DNA of 14,918 nucleotides from JAICJR01 sp036491015 (GCA_036491015.1 DASXCV010000329.1:1-14918), one strand, 5' to 3'. Counted from the first letter of the stretch, positions 1 through 6,702 are shown. Made by a program: numbers and translations. Notes: a model not told the origin generated them from the sequence alone.

Positions 1-1043
1 AGGATGCCGTTGTTAGCCAGGATCCCGACCGGGTGGCCGTGGATGTGGGCGAAGCCGGTGACGAGTGTCGACCCGTACAGCGCCTTGAACTCGTGCATCC
101 GCGAGCCGTCGACGATCCGCGCGATCACCTCGCGCACGTCATAGGGCCGGCGCAGGTCGGCGGAGACCACACCCAGCAGCTGGTCGGGGTCGATGACCGG
201 CGGCGTCACCGTGGCCCGGTCCCAGGGCAGCGGACCGCGGGGGGCGAGCGTGGCCACGATCTCGCGCACGATCTCCAGCGCGTGGGCGTCGTTGTCGGCG
301 AGGTGGTCGGTCACCCCCGAGCGTCGCGAGTGCAGCTCGCCGCCGCCGAGCTCCTCCGCGGTCACCTCCTCGCCGGTGGCCGCCTTCACCAGCGGCGGGC
401 CGCCGAGGAAGATCGTCCCCTGGCCGCGGACGATCACCGTCTCGTCGCTCATCGCCGGCACGTAGGCGCCGCCGGCGGTGCACGACCCCAGCACGGCCGC
501 GATCTGAGCGATCCCCTGCGCGGACATCGTCGCCTGGTTGAAGAAGATGCGCCCGAAGTGCTCGCGGTCGGGGAACACGTCGGCCTGCCGGGGCAGGAAC
601 GCGCCGCCGGAGTCGACCAGGTAGATGCACGGCAGCCGGTTCTGCAGCGCGACCTCCTGGGCCCGGAGGTGCTTCTTGACCGTCATCGGGTAGTAGGCGC
701 CGCCCTTCACCGTCGCGTCGTTGGCGACGATCACGCACTCGCGGCCACTGACCCGGCCGATGCCGGTGATGATCCCCGCCCCCGGCGCCTCGTCGTCGTA
801 GAGCCCCAGCGCGGCCAGCGGCGACAGCTCCAGGAACGCCGCCCCGGGATCCAGCAGCCGGTTGACGCGGTCGCGCGGCAGCAGCTTGCCGCGACCGGTG
901 TGGCGCTCGCGGGCGCGCTGTCCGCCACCCGCCGCGGCCTGCGCCTGACGCGCGCGCAGGTCCTCGGCGAGCGCCAGGTTGGCCTCGTGGTTGGCGCGGA
1001 AGTCATCGGAGCCGGGGTTGGCGGCGGTGGTGAGGACGGTCAC
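1..1043 (-). CDS. Acyl-CoA carboxylase carboxyltransferase (beta) subunit, methylcrotonyl-CoA type; partial, C-terminus beyond left edge
   Basis: This is the carboxyltransferase subunit that moves CO2 from carboxybiotin to an acyl-CoA, probably 3-methylcrotonyl-CoA in leucine breakdown. The GTG start at 1043 gives 347 codons open to the left edge, about two thirds of the usual ~530 residues. The N-terminal half of a crotonase-fold carboxyltransferase is visible: the NDATVKGGAYYPMTVKKH stretch, then VDSGGAFLPRQADVFPDREH and the CTAGGAYVPAMSDE glycine-rich acyl-CoA pocket. The GAFLPRQ...FPDREHFGRIF version is typical of methylcrotonyl-CoA carboxylase beta rather than propionyl-CoA carboxylase beta. 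The start codon overlaps the stop of the alpha subunit by four bases (GTGA, 1040-1043), so the two are very likely translationally coupled in equal amounts. Substrate is inferred from family resemblance and neighbours; the gene family itself is clear. Confidence 0.95.
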   Translation of the reverse strand, partial: MTVLTTAANPGSDDFRANHEANLALAEDLRARQAQAAAGGGQRARERHTGRGKLLPRDRVNRLLDPGAAFLELSPLAALGLYDDEAPGAGIITGIGRVSGRECVIVANDATVKGGAYYPMTVKKHLRAQEVALQNRLPCIYLVDSGGAFLPRQADVFPDREHFGRIFFNQATMSAQGIAQIAAVLGSCTAGGAYVPAMSDETVIVRGQGTIFLGGPPLVKAATGEEVTAEELGGGELHSRRSGVTDHLADNDAHALEIVREIVATLAPRGPLPWDRATVTPPVIDPDQLLGVVSADLRRPYDVREVIARIVDGSRMHEFKALYGSTLVTGFAHIHGHPVGILANNGI

Positions 1044-2965
1044 GACTCGGTGTCCTGGACGCGGGCGAGCGGCTGGTCGAGCGCGACCGCGTCGCCGACG
1101 GCGACGGTCAGCTCGGCCAGCGTGCCGTCGGCGGGCGCGGCGAGCGTGAGCTCCATCTTCATCGACTCGAGCACCACCACCGGGTCGCCGGCCTTGAGCG
1201 CGTCCCCGACCGCGGCGACCACCTGCAGCACCTGGCCGGGCATCGGCGCGCGCAGCTGCCCGTCGGCGGCGGCGCTCGCGGCCTGGGCGGCGCTCGCCTC
1301 GCGCACCGGCCACGCGTAGCCGCCGTGACCGATCCACCAGGTGTCGCCGTCGACGGCCAATCGCCACTCGCCGCGGCCGTCGATCGCGAAGCGACCGGGC
1401 GCGACCCGCCGGACGATCTGCCCCCATTCGGCCGGCACCTCGACGTCGTGGAGCTCGGCGCCGGAGCCGACCGCGCCGACCGCGCCGACCGCGCCGACCG
1501 CCAGGCGCCAGTGCGAGCTCGCACGCGCTCCGCCCAGTCGCCAGCCGTCGCGTCGCTGAAAGGGGTCCTCGCCGGCGTCCGCAGCGGCGTCGGCGACGAG
1601 CAGCATGCCCGCGGTGACCGCGACGGCCTCGTCATCCATCGGTCCGTCGAGGGCGCCGAGGCGCTCGACGAGGCCGGTGTCGAGCGCTCCGGCAACCATC
1701 TCCGGACGAGCGACCAACTCGCGCAGGTAGCCAACCGAGGTGGTGACGCCGAGGATCGACGTCTGCGCGAGCGCGCGCTGCAGGCGCTGGAGGGCCGTCG
1801 CGCGGTCGGGGCCGTGGGCGATCACCTTGGCCAGCAGCGAGTCGTAGCTCGTGTCGACGACGCTGCCGGGCTCGATCGCGTCGTCGACCCGGGCCAGCGT
1901 GGCCGGCGGCCGTTCGTAGGCGAGCACTCGCCCCGCGGTGGGCAGGAAGCCGCGCGCGGCGTCCTCGGCGGTGACCCGCGCCTCGATCGCGTGCCCGCGC
2001 AACACGATGTCGTCCTGGGTGAGCCCGAGGGGCTCGCCGGCGGCGGCGCGCAGCTGCAGTTCGACGAGGTCCAGGCCGGTCACCGCCTCGGTCACCGGAT
2101 GCTCGACCTGCAGCCGGGCGTTCATCTCCAGGAAGAAGTGCGCCTCCGGGGCGTCGGCGTCGGCGATGAACTCGACCGTGCCGGCGTTGACGTAGCCCGC
2201 CGCCTGGGCGAGAGCGACCGCCTCGGCGCCGAGCGCCTCGCGCAGCGCCGGCGAGACGACGGGGGAGGGAGCCTCCTCGATCACCTTCTGATGGCGGCGC
2301 TGCAGGGAGCACTCGCGCTCGCCGAGGTGCAGCACGGTCCCGTGCGCGTCGGCGATCACCTGCACTTCCAGGTGGCGCGCGCGCTCGATGAAGCGCTCGA
2401 TGAAGACGCGGTCGTCGCCGAATCCGGCCGCGGCCTCCCGCCGGGCCGACTGCAGCGCGGCGTCGAGTCCGGCGGCGGCGTCGACGACGCGCATCCCGCG
2501 CCCGCCCCCGCCGGCGGCCGCCTTGACCAGCAGCGGGTAGGCGTCCGCGTGCGCCTCGCGGGCCTCCTGCTCGGTGAACGTCGGCACCGTCGGCAGGCCC
2601 GCTCGGATGGCGACATCCTTGGCGGCGAGCTTGTCGCCCATCAGCGCGACCGCGTCGGCGGGCGGGCCGACGAAGGCGATCCCGGCTTGCGCGCAAGCGG
2701 CGCTGAGTGCCGGGTTCTCCGACAGAAAGCCGTAACCGGGGTGCAGCGCGTCGGCCGGGTGCGGGCCGCCGCGGGCGACGGCGATGATCGCGTCCAGGTC
2801 GAGGTAGCCGGGGACGGGCAGCGCCACCGTGGCCGCTCGCACGTGCGGGGCTTGGCGGTCGGCCTCGGTGAAGATCGCGACCGACGCGATTCCCAGGCGG
2901 TCCAGCGTGCGGATCACCCGCCGCGCGATCTCGCCCCGGTTGGCGACCAGGACGGTGCCGAACAC
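1040..2965 (-). CDS. Acyl-CoA carboxylase alpha subunit: biotin carboxylase fused to biotin carrier (methylcrotonyl-CoA carboxylase alpha-like)
   Basis: This 641-residue protein carboxylates biotin with ATP and bicarbonate and carries the biotin on its own C-terminal domain. The biotin carboxylase part starts at the N-terminus (VLVANRGEIARRV). It has the ATP-grasp glycine loop KAAAGGGGRGMR near residues 147-158, ERECSLQRRHQKVIEEAPSP near 215-235 and EMNARLQVEHPVTE near 279-292. The carrier domain ends the protein: the biotinylated lysine is K603 in ESMKME, with Ser where many family members have Ala. A linker near residues 490-500 contains four AVG repeats made by a 9-bp DNA repeat. Start is GTG at 2965, seven bases after the acyl-CoA dehydrogenase stop, without a good ribosome site, so coupling to the upstream gene is likely. 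Length is close to other methylcrotonyl-CoA carboxylase alpha chains; geranyl- or propionyl-type substrates are not excluded. Confidence 0.95.
   Translation of the reverse strand: MFGTVLVANRGEIARRVIRTLDRLGIASVAIFTEADRQAPHVRAATVALPVPGYLDLDAIIAVARGGPHPADALHPGYGFLSENPALSAACAQAGIAFVGPPADAVALMGDKLAAKDVAIRAGLPTVPTFTEQEAREAHADAYPLLVKAAAGGGGRGMRVVDAAAGLDAALQSARREAAAGFGDDRVFIERFIERARHLEVQVIADAHGTVLHLGERECSLQRRHQKVIEEAPSPVVSPALREALGAEAVALAQAAGYVNAGTVEFIADADAPEAHFFLEMNARLQVEHPVTEAVTGLDLVELQLRAAAGEPLGLTQDDIVLRGHAIEARVTAEDAARGFLPTAGRVLAYERPPATLARVDDAIEPGSVVDTSYDSLLAKVIAHGPDRATALQRLQRALAQTSILGVTTSVGYLRELVARPEMVAGALDTGLVERLGALDGPMDDEAVAVTAGMLLVADAAADAGEDPFQRRDGWRLGGARASSHWRLAVGAVGAVGAVGSGAELHDVEVPAEWGQIVRRVAPGRFAIDGRGEWRLAVDGDTWWIGHGGYAWPVREASAAQAASAAADGQLRAPMPGQVLQVVAAVGDALKAGDPVVVLESMKMELTLAAPADGTLAELTVAVGDAVALDQPLARVQDTES
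1466..1501 (-). repeat. Four perfect tandem copies of a 9-bp unit inside the carboxylase alpha gene
   Basis: The plus strand reads GCCGACCGC four times without error. On the coding strand each unit encodes Ala-Val-Gly, giving an AVGAVGAVGAVG linker between the biotin carboxylase part and the biotin carrier domain. Gain or loss of units keeps the frame, so length variation between strains would be tolerated. Confidence 0.9.
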
Positions 2966-2972
2966 GGGCGGC

Positions 2973-4106
2973 TCAGGCCCCGAGCGCGCGGGCGATCACC
3001 ATCTGCTGGACCTCGTCGGTCCCCTCGCCGATGGTGAGAATCTTCGCGTCGCGGTAGAACCGGCACACCGGGTACTCCTCGATGAAGCCGTAGCCGCCGT
3101 GGATCTGGACCGCCTCCTCGGTCGCGCGCACCGCGAGGCGACCGGTCTTCAGCTTCGCCTGGGCGGCGACCAGGCCGAATGGCCGTTTCTGGTCCTTCAG
3201 CCACGCGGCCTTGTAGGTGAGCAGGCGCGCGGCCTCGATCTCGGTCGCCAGGTCGGCGAGCTTGGCCTGAATCGTCTGAAAGCGTGAGATCGGCTTGCCG
3301 AAGGCGTGGCGCTGCTTGGCGTAGGCCAGCGCCTCGTCGAGCGCGCCCTGGGCGAGGCCGACGCCCATCGCGGCCACGCCGATGCGCCCGCCGTCGAGCG
3401 TTTGGAGGAACTGCTTGAAGCCCATCCCGCGCGGGCCGAGCAGGTTCTCCTCGGGCACGCGACAGTCGGCGAACGCGAGCGGGCGCGTGTCCGAGGCGTT
3501 CCAGCCCATCTTGCGGTAGGGCGGCTCGATGTCGTAGCCCGGCGTGCCGTTCGCGACGATGATGTTCGAGATCTCGTCGTCGCCGGTGCGGGCGGTGATC
3601 GACACGCAGCCCGAGATGTCGGTGCCGGCGTTGGTGATGAACTGCTTCGCGCCGTCGATTACCCAATCGCCGCCGTCGAGCCGGGCGCGCGTGCGGGTGT
3701 TGCCCGCGTCTGAGCCGGCCTCGGGCTCGGTCAGGCCGAAGGAGGCGAGCTGCTTGCCGCTGCAGAGCCGCGGCAGCCAGTCCGCCTTCTGCTGATCGTT
3801 GCCGAACGCGTAGATCGGCCAGGTGCCGAGCGAGGTGTGCGCGGCGACGGTGATCGCCACCGACGAGTCCACGCGCGCCAGCTCCTCGATCGCGATCGCG
3901 TAGGAGAGGTTGTCGGCGCCGCCGCCCCCGTGCTCCTCGGGGTAGGGGATGCCCATCAGCCCGAGGCCGCCGAGCTTCTCGACGATCTCGTACGGGAAGC
4001 GGTGCTCGCGATCGAGCTCCTCCGCGACCGGCCTCACCTCGTGGTCGGCGAAATCGCGGACCAGGCGCTGGATGGACGACTGTTCGTCTGTGAGGTCGAA
4101 GTTCAT
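2973..4106 (-). CDS. Acyl-CoA dehydrogenase, short/branched-chain type
   Basis: This 377-residue flavoenzyme is of the length usual for the family and would introduce the alpha-beta double bond into a short or branched acyl-CoA, passing electrons to ETF. The N-terminal helical domain (MNFDLTDEQ...VRDFADHEVRPVAEELD) is followed by the flavin-binding signature FGLTEPEAGSD near residues 123-133 and by ITNAGTDISGC. The C-terminal helical domain carries RHAFGKPISRFQTIQ and IHGGYGFIEEYPV. The candidate catalytic base is E361 in IGEGTDEVQ, the position used by short- and medium-chain dehydrogenases; isovaleryl-CoA dehydrogenases usually have a small residue there and use another glutamate. The context, directly before carboxylase subunits, suggests leucine/isovalerate or another branched acyl-CoA. 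Start ATG at 4106 has no Shine-Dalgarno but a TACACT box lies ten bases upstream, consistent with a nearly leaderless transcript. Confidence 0.95.
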   Translation of the reverse strand: MNFDLTDEQSSIQRLVRDFADHEVRPVAEELDREHRFPYEIVEKLGGLGLMGIPYPEEHGGGGADNLSYAIAIEELARVDSSVAITVAAHTSLGTWPIYAFGNDQQKADWLPRLCSGKQLASFGLTEPEAGSDAGNTRTRARLDGGDWVIDGAKQFITNAGTDISGCVSITARTGDDEISNIIVANGTPGYDIEPPYRKMGWNASDTRPLAFADCRVPEENLLGPRGMGFKQFLQTLDGGRIGVAAMGVGLAQGALDEALAYAKQRHAFGKPISRFQTIQAKLADLATEIEAARLLTYKAAWLKDQKRPFGLVAAQAKLKTGRLAVRATEEAVQIHGGYGFIEEYPVCRFYRDAKILTIGEGTDEVQQMVIARALGA

Positions 4107-4116
4107 GCGGCGGGCC

Positions 4117-4122
4117 AGTGTA
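4117..4122 (-). promoter_or_regulatory. Candidate -10 box (TACACT) of the acyl-CoA dehydrogenase/carboxylase operon
   Basis: On the minus strand TACACT fits the TANNNT pattern and lies ten bases before the ATG at 4106, giving a very short or absent leader. This matches the lack of a ribosome site. The -35 position falls inside the GGAGTAG repeat array. This rests on pattern and position only. Confidence 0.35.
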
Positions 4123-4126
4123 GAGC

Positions 4127-4147
4127 GGAGTAGGGAGTAGGGAGTAG
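4127..4147 (+). repeat. Left heptamer array, three copies of GGAGTAG
   Basis: Three exact tandem copies of GGAGTAG are followed by a short G run. The unit is the reverse complement, in another phase, of the CTCCCTA unit that forms the array at 4533-4588. The two arrays therefore face each other across the four-helix-bundle gene and could base-pair in a transcript or mark the ends of an inserted unit. Confidence 0.9.
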
Positions 4148-4182
4148 GGGGCGAGATTTCGGGCGGGCGCGCTTAGTGATGT

Positions 4183-4523
4183 GTGGCGCCCAGCAAGTTC
4201 CATGACCTGGACGTGTACAAGCACGCAATTGCGCTCGCCGATGACCTGTACGCCAGGGTCGTTCGCTGGCCGATCCTGGCCCGCGGCTCGATGGGCGACC
4301 AATTGCTCCGCTCAGTGGATTCGGTGGGCGCCAACATCGCCGAGTCGACCGGGAGATGGCACACGACAGAAGACGACTGCTGTTCATCGCACGGGGCTCC
4401 CTATGCGAGACCGAACACTGGATCGGCTGCGCGGAGCGGCGCGGACTGCTGCCGCTGGGCACGACGGAGCGTGCAGTGGAGATAGCCAAAGCACTGAACG
4501 GGCTGATCAACAGCCATCGCTGA
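4183..4523 (+). pseudogene. Frameshifted four-helix-bundle protein (23S rRNA intervening-sequence/S23 family)
   Basis: Two adjacent frames together spell one small protein of about 113 residues, the usual size for this family. The first frame, from GTG at 4183, gives FHDLDVYKHAIALADDLY and then QLLRSVDSVGANIAESTGR, the family's helix pattern. The match then continues one base back in frame from about 4365: DRRLLFIARGSLCETEHWI, followed by TERAVEIAKALNGLINSHR and TGA at 4521-4523. A single missing base near 4358-4370 explains the break. Relatives are encoded in intervening sequences of 23S rRNA genes or stand alone, and Avd of diversity-generating retroelements is a distant relative; the cellular role of stand-alone copies is not settled. 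No ribosome site is evident. Opposing heptamer arrays flank it. A sequencing error could mimic the frameshift. Confidence 0.8.
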
Positions 4524-4532
4524 GCATCCTCA

Positions 4533-4588
4533 CTCCCTACTCCCTACTCCCTACTCCTTACTCCCTACTCCTTACTCCCTACTCCCGA
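4533..4588 (+). repeat. Right heptamer array, eight copies of CTCCCTA and variants
   Basis: Eight uninterrupted 7-bp units: CTCCCTA in positions 1, 2, 3, 5 and 7, CTCCTTA in 4 and 6, CTCCCGA in 8. The array begins ten bases after the stop of the four-helix-bundle gene and ends against the dyad at 4589. It is an inverted counterpart of the array at 4127-4147. The units have no spacers, so this is not a CRISPR. Confidence 0.95.
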
Positions 4589-4624
4589 CTAACCCCGTTT
4601 GGCCAGCTAGCCAAACGGCGTTAG
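4589..4624 (+). promoter_or_regulatory. 36-bp dyad, likely operator of the GMC oxidoreductase promoter
   Basis: Arms CTAACCCCGTTTGGC (4589-4603) and GCCAAACGGCGTTAG (4610-4624) are reverse complements at 14 of 15 positions around a 6-base centre. The dyad overlaps a candidate -35 (TTGGCC, 4599-4604) and reaches into the -10 (TAGTCT, 4622-4627), as expected for a repressor site. No T-run follows, which argues against a factor-independent terminator, though a role as terminator of the preceding unit cannot be excluded. The regulator is unknown. Confidence 0.6.
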
Positions 4625-4627
4625 TCT
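4599..4627 (+). promoter_or_regulatory. Candidate sigma-70-type promoter for the GMC oxidoreductase gene
   Basis: TTGGCC (4599-4604) and TAGTCT (4622-4627) are separated by exactly 17 bp. A transcript starting near 4634 would have a short leader containing the GAGGAGAG ribosome site at 4643-4650, seven bases before the ATG at 4658. The -35 matches the consensus only partly. Confidence 0.45.
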
Positions 4628-4657
4628 CCTGCCGCACTCAACGAGGAGAGGTGGCTC

Positions 4658-6631
4658 ATGGCAGTGATGGCAGGCGTGCTCAGCGAGAGTCGCCGTCGGA
4701 CACTCGCGGCGCTGTGCGACACGTTCGTTCCGTCGGTTCCCTACGACGGCGCCGACGAGGCGATGCGCGCGTATATGGGCCGCTCCGCCACCGACATGGG
4801 CGTGCCGGGCGCGATCGAGGGCCTGATGGGCGAGGCCATGCTGCCGGAGGAGATCGAGGGCTTCGGCATGTTGCTCGACGGGCTCGGCGACTTCGCCGGC
4901 GTGCCGCTCGACACGCGCACGCAGGCGATCAAGCAGGTCAGCGCGGCCTCCCCCGAGGCCAAGCTCGGGCTCAGGGTGTTCAAGGGCCTGACCTTTCTCT
5001 TCTTCTATGCGATGCCGGACGAGCAGGGACGCAATCCCAACTGGGAGGCGATCGGCTATCCCGGTCCGATCTCCGCGCCGCCGGGCGACGCCGAGGCGCC
5101 GAAGACGATCAACGTCGAGCAGGTCAGCGGGGCCGAGGCCACGCTCACGGCCGATGTGTGCGTGGTGGGCTCCGGAGCGGGCGGCGGCGTGGCGGCCGCG
5201 GAGCTCGCCAAGGGCGGCAAGTCGGTGATCGTCCTCGAGCAGGGCGGCTACCGCAACGAGCAGGACTTCAAGCAGCTCGAGCTGGCGGGTTCGCTGGAGC
5301 TCTACCTGGGCGGCGGGCTGCTCTCGTCCGAGGACGGCTCGATCTCGCTGCTGGCGGGCGCGACCCTCGGCGGCGGCACGATCGTCAACTACATGAACTG
5401 CATTCGCACGCCGGAGCACATCCGCAAGGAGTGGGCGGAGCACGGGCTCGAGGGGATCGACCAGCTCGAGTACGAGCAGCACATCGACGCCGTCTGGGAG
5501 CGCCTGCAGGTGAACAGCGAGGCCACCTCGCAGAACCGTCCGCACCGCAAGCTGATCGCCGGGCTCGAGGCCTGCGGCTTCCCCTGGAAGCCGATCACGC
5601 GCAACGCCGACAAGGCCTGCGATGACCCGCGCGTGTGCGGCTACTGCTACGCGGGCTGCCAGAAGGGCTGCAAGCAGTCGACGCTCAAGACCTACCTCCA
5701 GGACGCCTCGGACGCGGGGGCGAGGTTCGTGGTCGGCGCCCGCGCCGATCGCATCGTTAGCGCCGACGGGCGAGCGACCGGCGTCGAGGCGACGGTGACG
5801 AACGCCGACGGCACGGCCACGAAGCTCACGGTCGAGGCGCCGACGGTTGTGATCTCAGCGGGGTCGGTCGAGTCGCCCGCGCTGCTCCTGCGGAGCGGCA
5901 TCGGCGGGCCGGCCGCGGGCAAGCATCTCCGGCTCCATCCGGCGGCGAGCGTGCAGGGTGTGTACGACGAGCCGATCGAGGGGTGGATCGGCCAGACGCA
6001 GTCGGCCGTCTCGTACCAGTTCGCTGAGCTCGAGGGCGACTGGGGCTTCCTGATCGAGAGTGCCGCGACGGCTCCGGGCTTGGTGGCGGCGAACTGGCCG
6101 TTCGAGAGCGGCCAGAAGCACAAGCAGCACTTCTCGGGGGGCTTCAGGTACACGGCGCCGTTCATCACGGTGGCGCGTGACCACGGCGAGGGCGAGGTGG
6201 CCATCGACGCCCATGGGCGCGCCGTGGTGCGCTGGGCACTGAGCGACGCGGTCGACCGCAGCCTCTTCGTGCGCGGCAATCAGGAGCTGGCCAAGCTGCA
6301 CAAGGCGGCAGGGGCGAAGGAGATCTTCACGCTCCACCGGGAGCCGACGAGGTGGAGCCAGGGCGAGGACTTCGACGCGTTCCTCGAGCAGATCGAAAAC
6401 GCCTCGTACGATCCCAACGACGTGACCATCTTCACCGCGCACCAGCTCTGCTCATGCCGGATGGGGTCCGACCCCGCCACCTCGGTGGCGAACGGTCGGG
6501 GCGAGCTGCACGACACCAAGGGCGTCTGGGTCGGCGACGCATCGGCGTTCCCGACGGCGCCCGGCGTGAACCCGATGATCTCGATCATGTCCCTGGCGCA
6601 CCGCACGGCCGGGGAGATCCTGAAGTCCTAG
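4658..6631 (+). CDS. GMC family FAD-dependent oxidoreductase with N-terminal helper-like domain and cysteine cluster
   Basis: This 657-residue flavoprotein would oxidise an alcohol, sugar or polyol; the substrate is not identifiable. Residues 1 to about 130 (RRTLAALCDTFVPSV...) resemble the extra domain of long-chain alcohol oxidases and the small subunit of gluconate/glucose dehydrogenases. The Rossmann FAD site is VVGSGAGGGVAAAELAKGG near 168-186, ending in the ribose-binding acidic residue of VLEQGGY. AGATLGGGTIVNYMN is the second GMC signature. Between them and the substrate domain lies a cysteine cluster, C321, C327, C330, C334, C338. The C-terminus has HQLCSCRMG with H595 as catalytic-base candidate and DASAFPTAPGVNPM near 628-640. 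No signal peptide is seen. A strong GAGGAGAG site sets the ATG at 4658. The gene precedes the sugar-acid genes but has its own operator-like dyad, so membership of that pathway is inference. Confidence 0.93.
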   Translation: MAVMAGVLSESRRRTLAALCDTFVPSVPYDGADEAMRAYMGRSATDMGVPGAIEGLMGEAMLPEEIEGFGMLLDGLGDFAGVPLDTRTQAIKQVSAASPEAKLGLRVFKGLTFLFFYAMPDEQGRNPNWEAIGYPGPISAPPGDAEAPKTINVEQVSGAEATLTADVCVVGSGAGGGVAAAELAKGGKSVIVLEQGGYRNEQDFKQLELAGSLELYLGGGLLSSEDGSISLLAGATLGGGTIVNYMNCIRTPEHIRKEWAEHGLEGIDQLEYEQHIDAVWERLQVNSEATSQNRPHRKLIAGLEACGFPWKPITRNADKACDDPRVCGYCYAGCQKGCKQSTLKTYLQDASDAGARFVVGARADRIVSADGRATGVEATVTNADGTATKLTVEAPTVVISAGSVESPALLLRSGIGGPAAGKHLRLHPAASVQGVYDEPIEGWIGQTQSAVSYQFAELEGDWGFLIESAATAPGLVAANWPFESGQKHKQHFSGGFRYTAPFITVARDHGEGEVAIDAHGRAVVRWALSDAVDRSLFVRGNQELAKLHKAAGAKEIFTLHREPTRWSQGEDFDAFLEQIENASYDPNDVTIFTAHQLCSCRMGSDPATSVANGRGELHDTKGVWVGDASAFPTAPGVNPMISIMSLAHRTAGEILKS

Positions 6632-6646
6632 CGCCACCACGCCGTC

Positions 6647-6656
6647 GTATCAGATA
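6647..6656. promoter_or_regulatory. Candidate GntR operator, site A (TATCAGATA core)
   Basis: GTATCAGATA lies 15 bases after the GMC oxidoreductase stop; TATC-A-GATA is a perfect odd-length palindrome, a form common for FCD-type GntR operators. It faces site B (6712-6725), with 62 bases between the GTATCAG and CTGATAT cores. Assignment to the regulator at 7592-8314 is inferred from proximity. Confidence 0.5.
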
Positions 6657-6678
6657 GGTTTTACGCCAGTTCGGCGTG

Positions 6679-6702
6679 CTATGGCGCGTGAGCGCGCCAT
6701 AG
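6679..6702. other. Perfect 10-bp hairpin in the leader of the lactonase gene
   Basis: CTATGGCGCG and CGCGCCATAG are exact reverse complements around the tetraloop TGAG. The outer GTG/CAC can also pair if two bases bulge. It ends ten bases before the ATG at 6712. No T-run follows on either strand, so it is not a typical terminator; it could be a leader-RNA structure, a terminator lacking a U tract, or a protein site between operators A and B. Confidence 0.7.

Noticed and set aside
33..3037. Very long plus-strand open frames (33-1319 and 1325-3037) across the carboxylase genes
   Set aside because: They are antisense to clearly recognisable carboxylase subunits; their translations are low-complexity Arg/Ala/Gly/His and match no family. 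High GC at third positions removes stops from the opposite strand.
4533..4588. CRISPR-like or telomere-like repeat
   Set aside because: Units of 7 bp with no spacers, no cas genes, internal position; a simple tandem array is the better description.
4607..5613. Minus-strand frames opposite the GMC oxidoreductase
   Set aside because: Shadow frames of a strongly conserved gene; Arg/Leu-rich translation with no motif.
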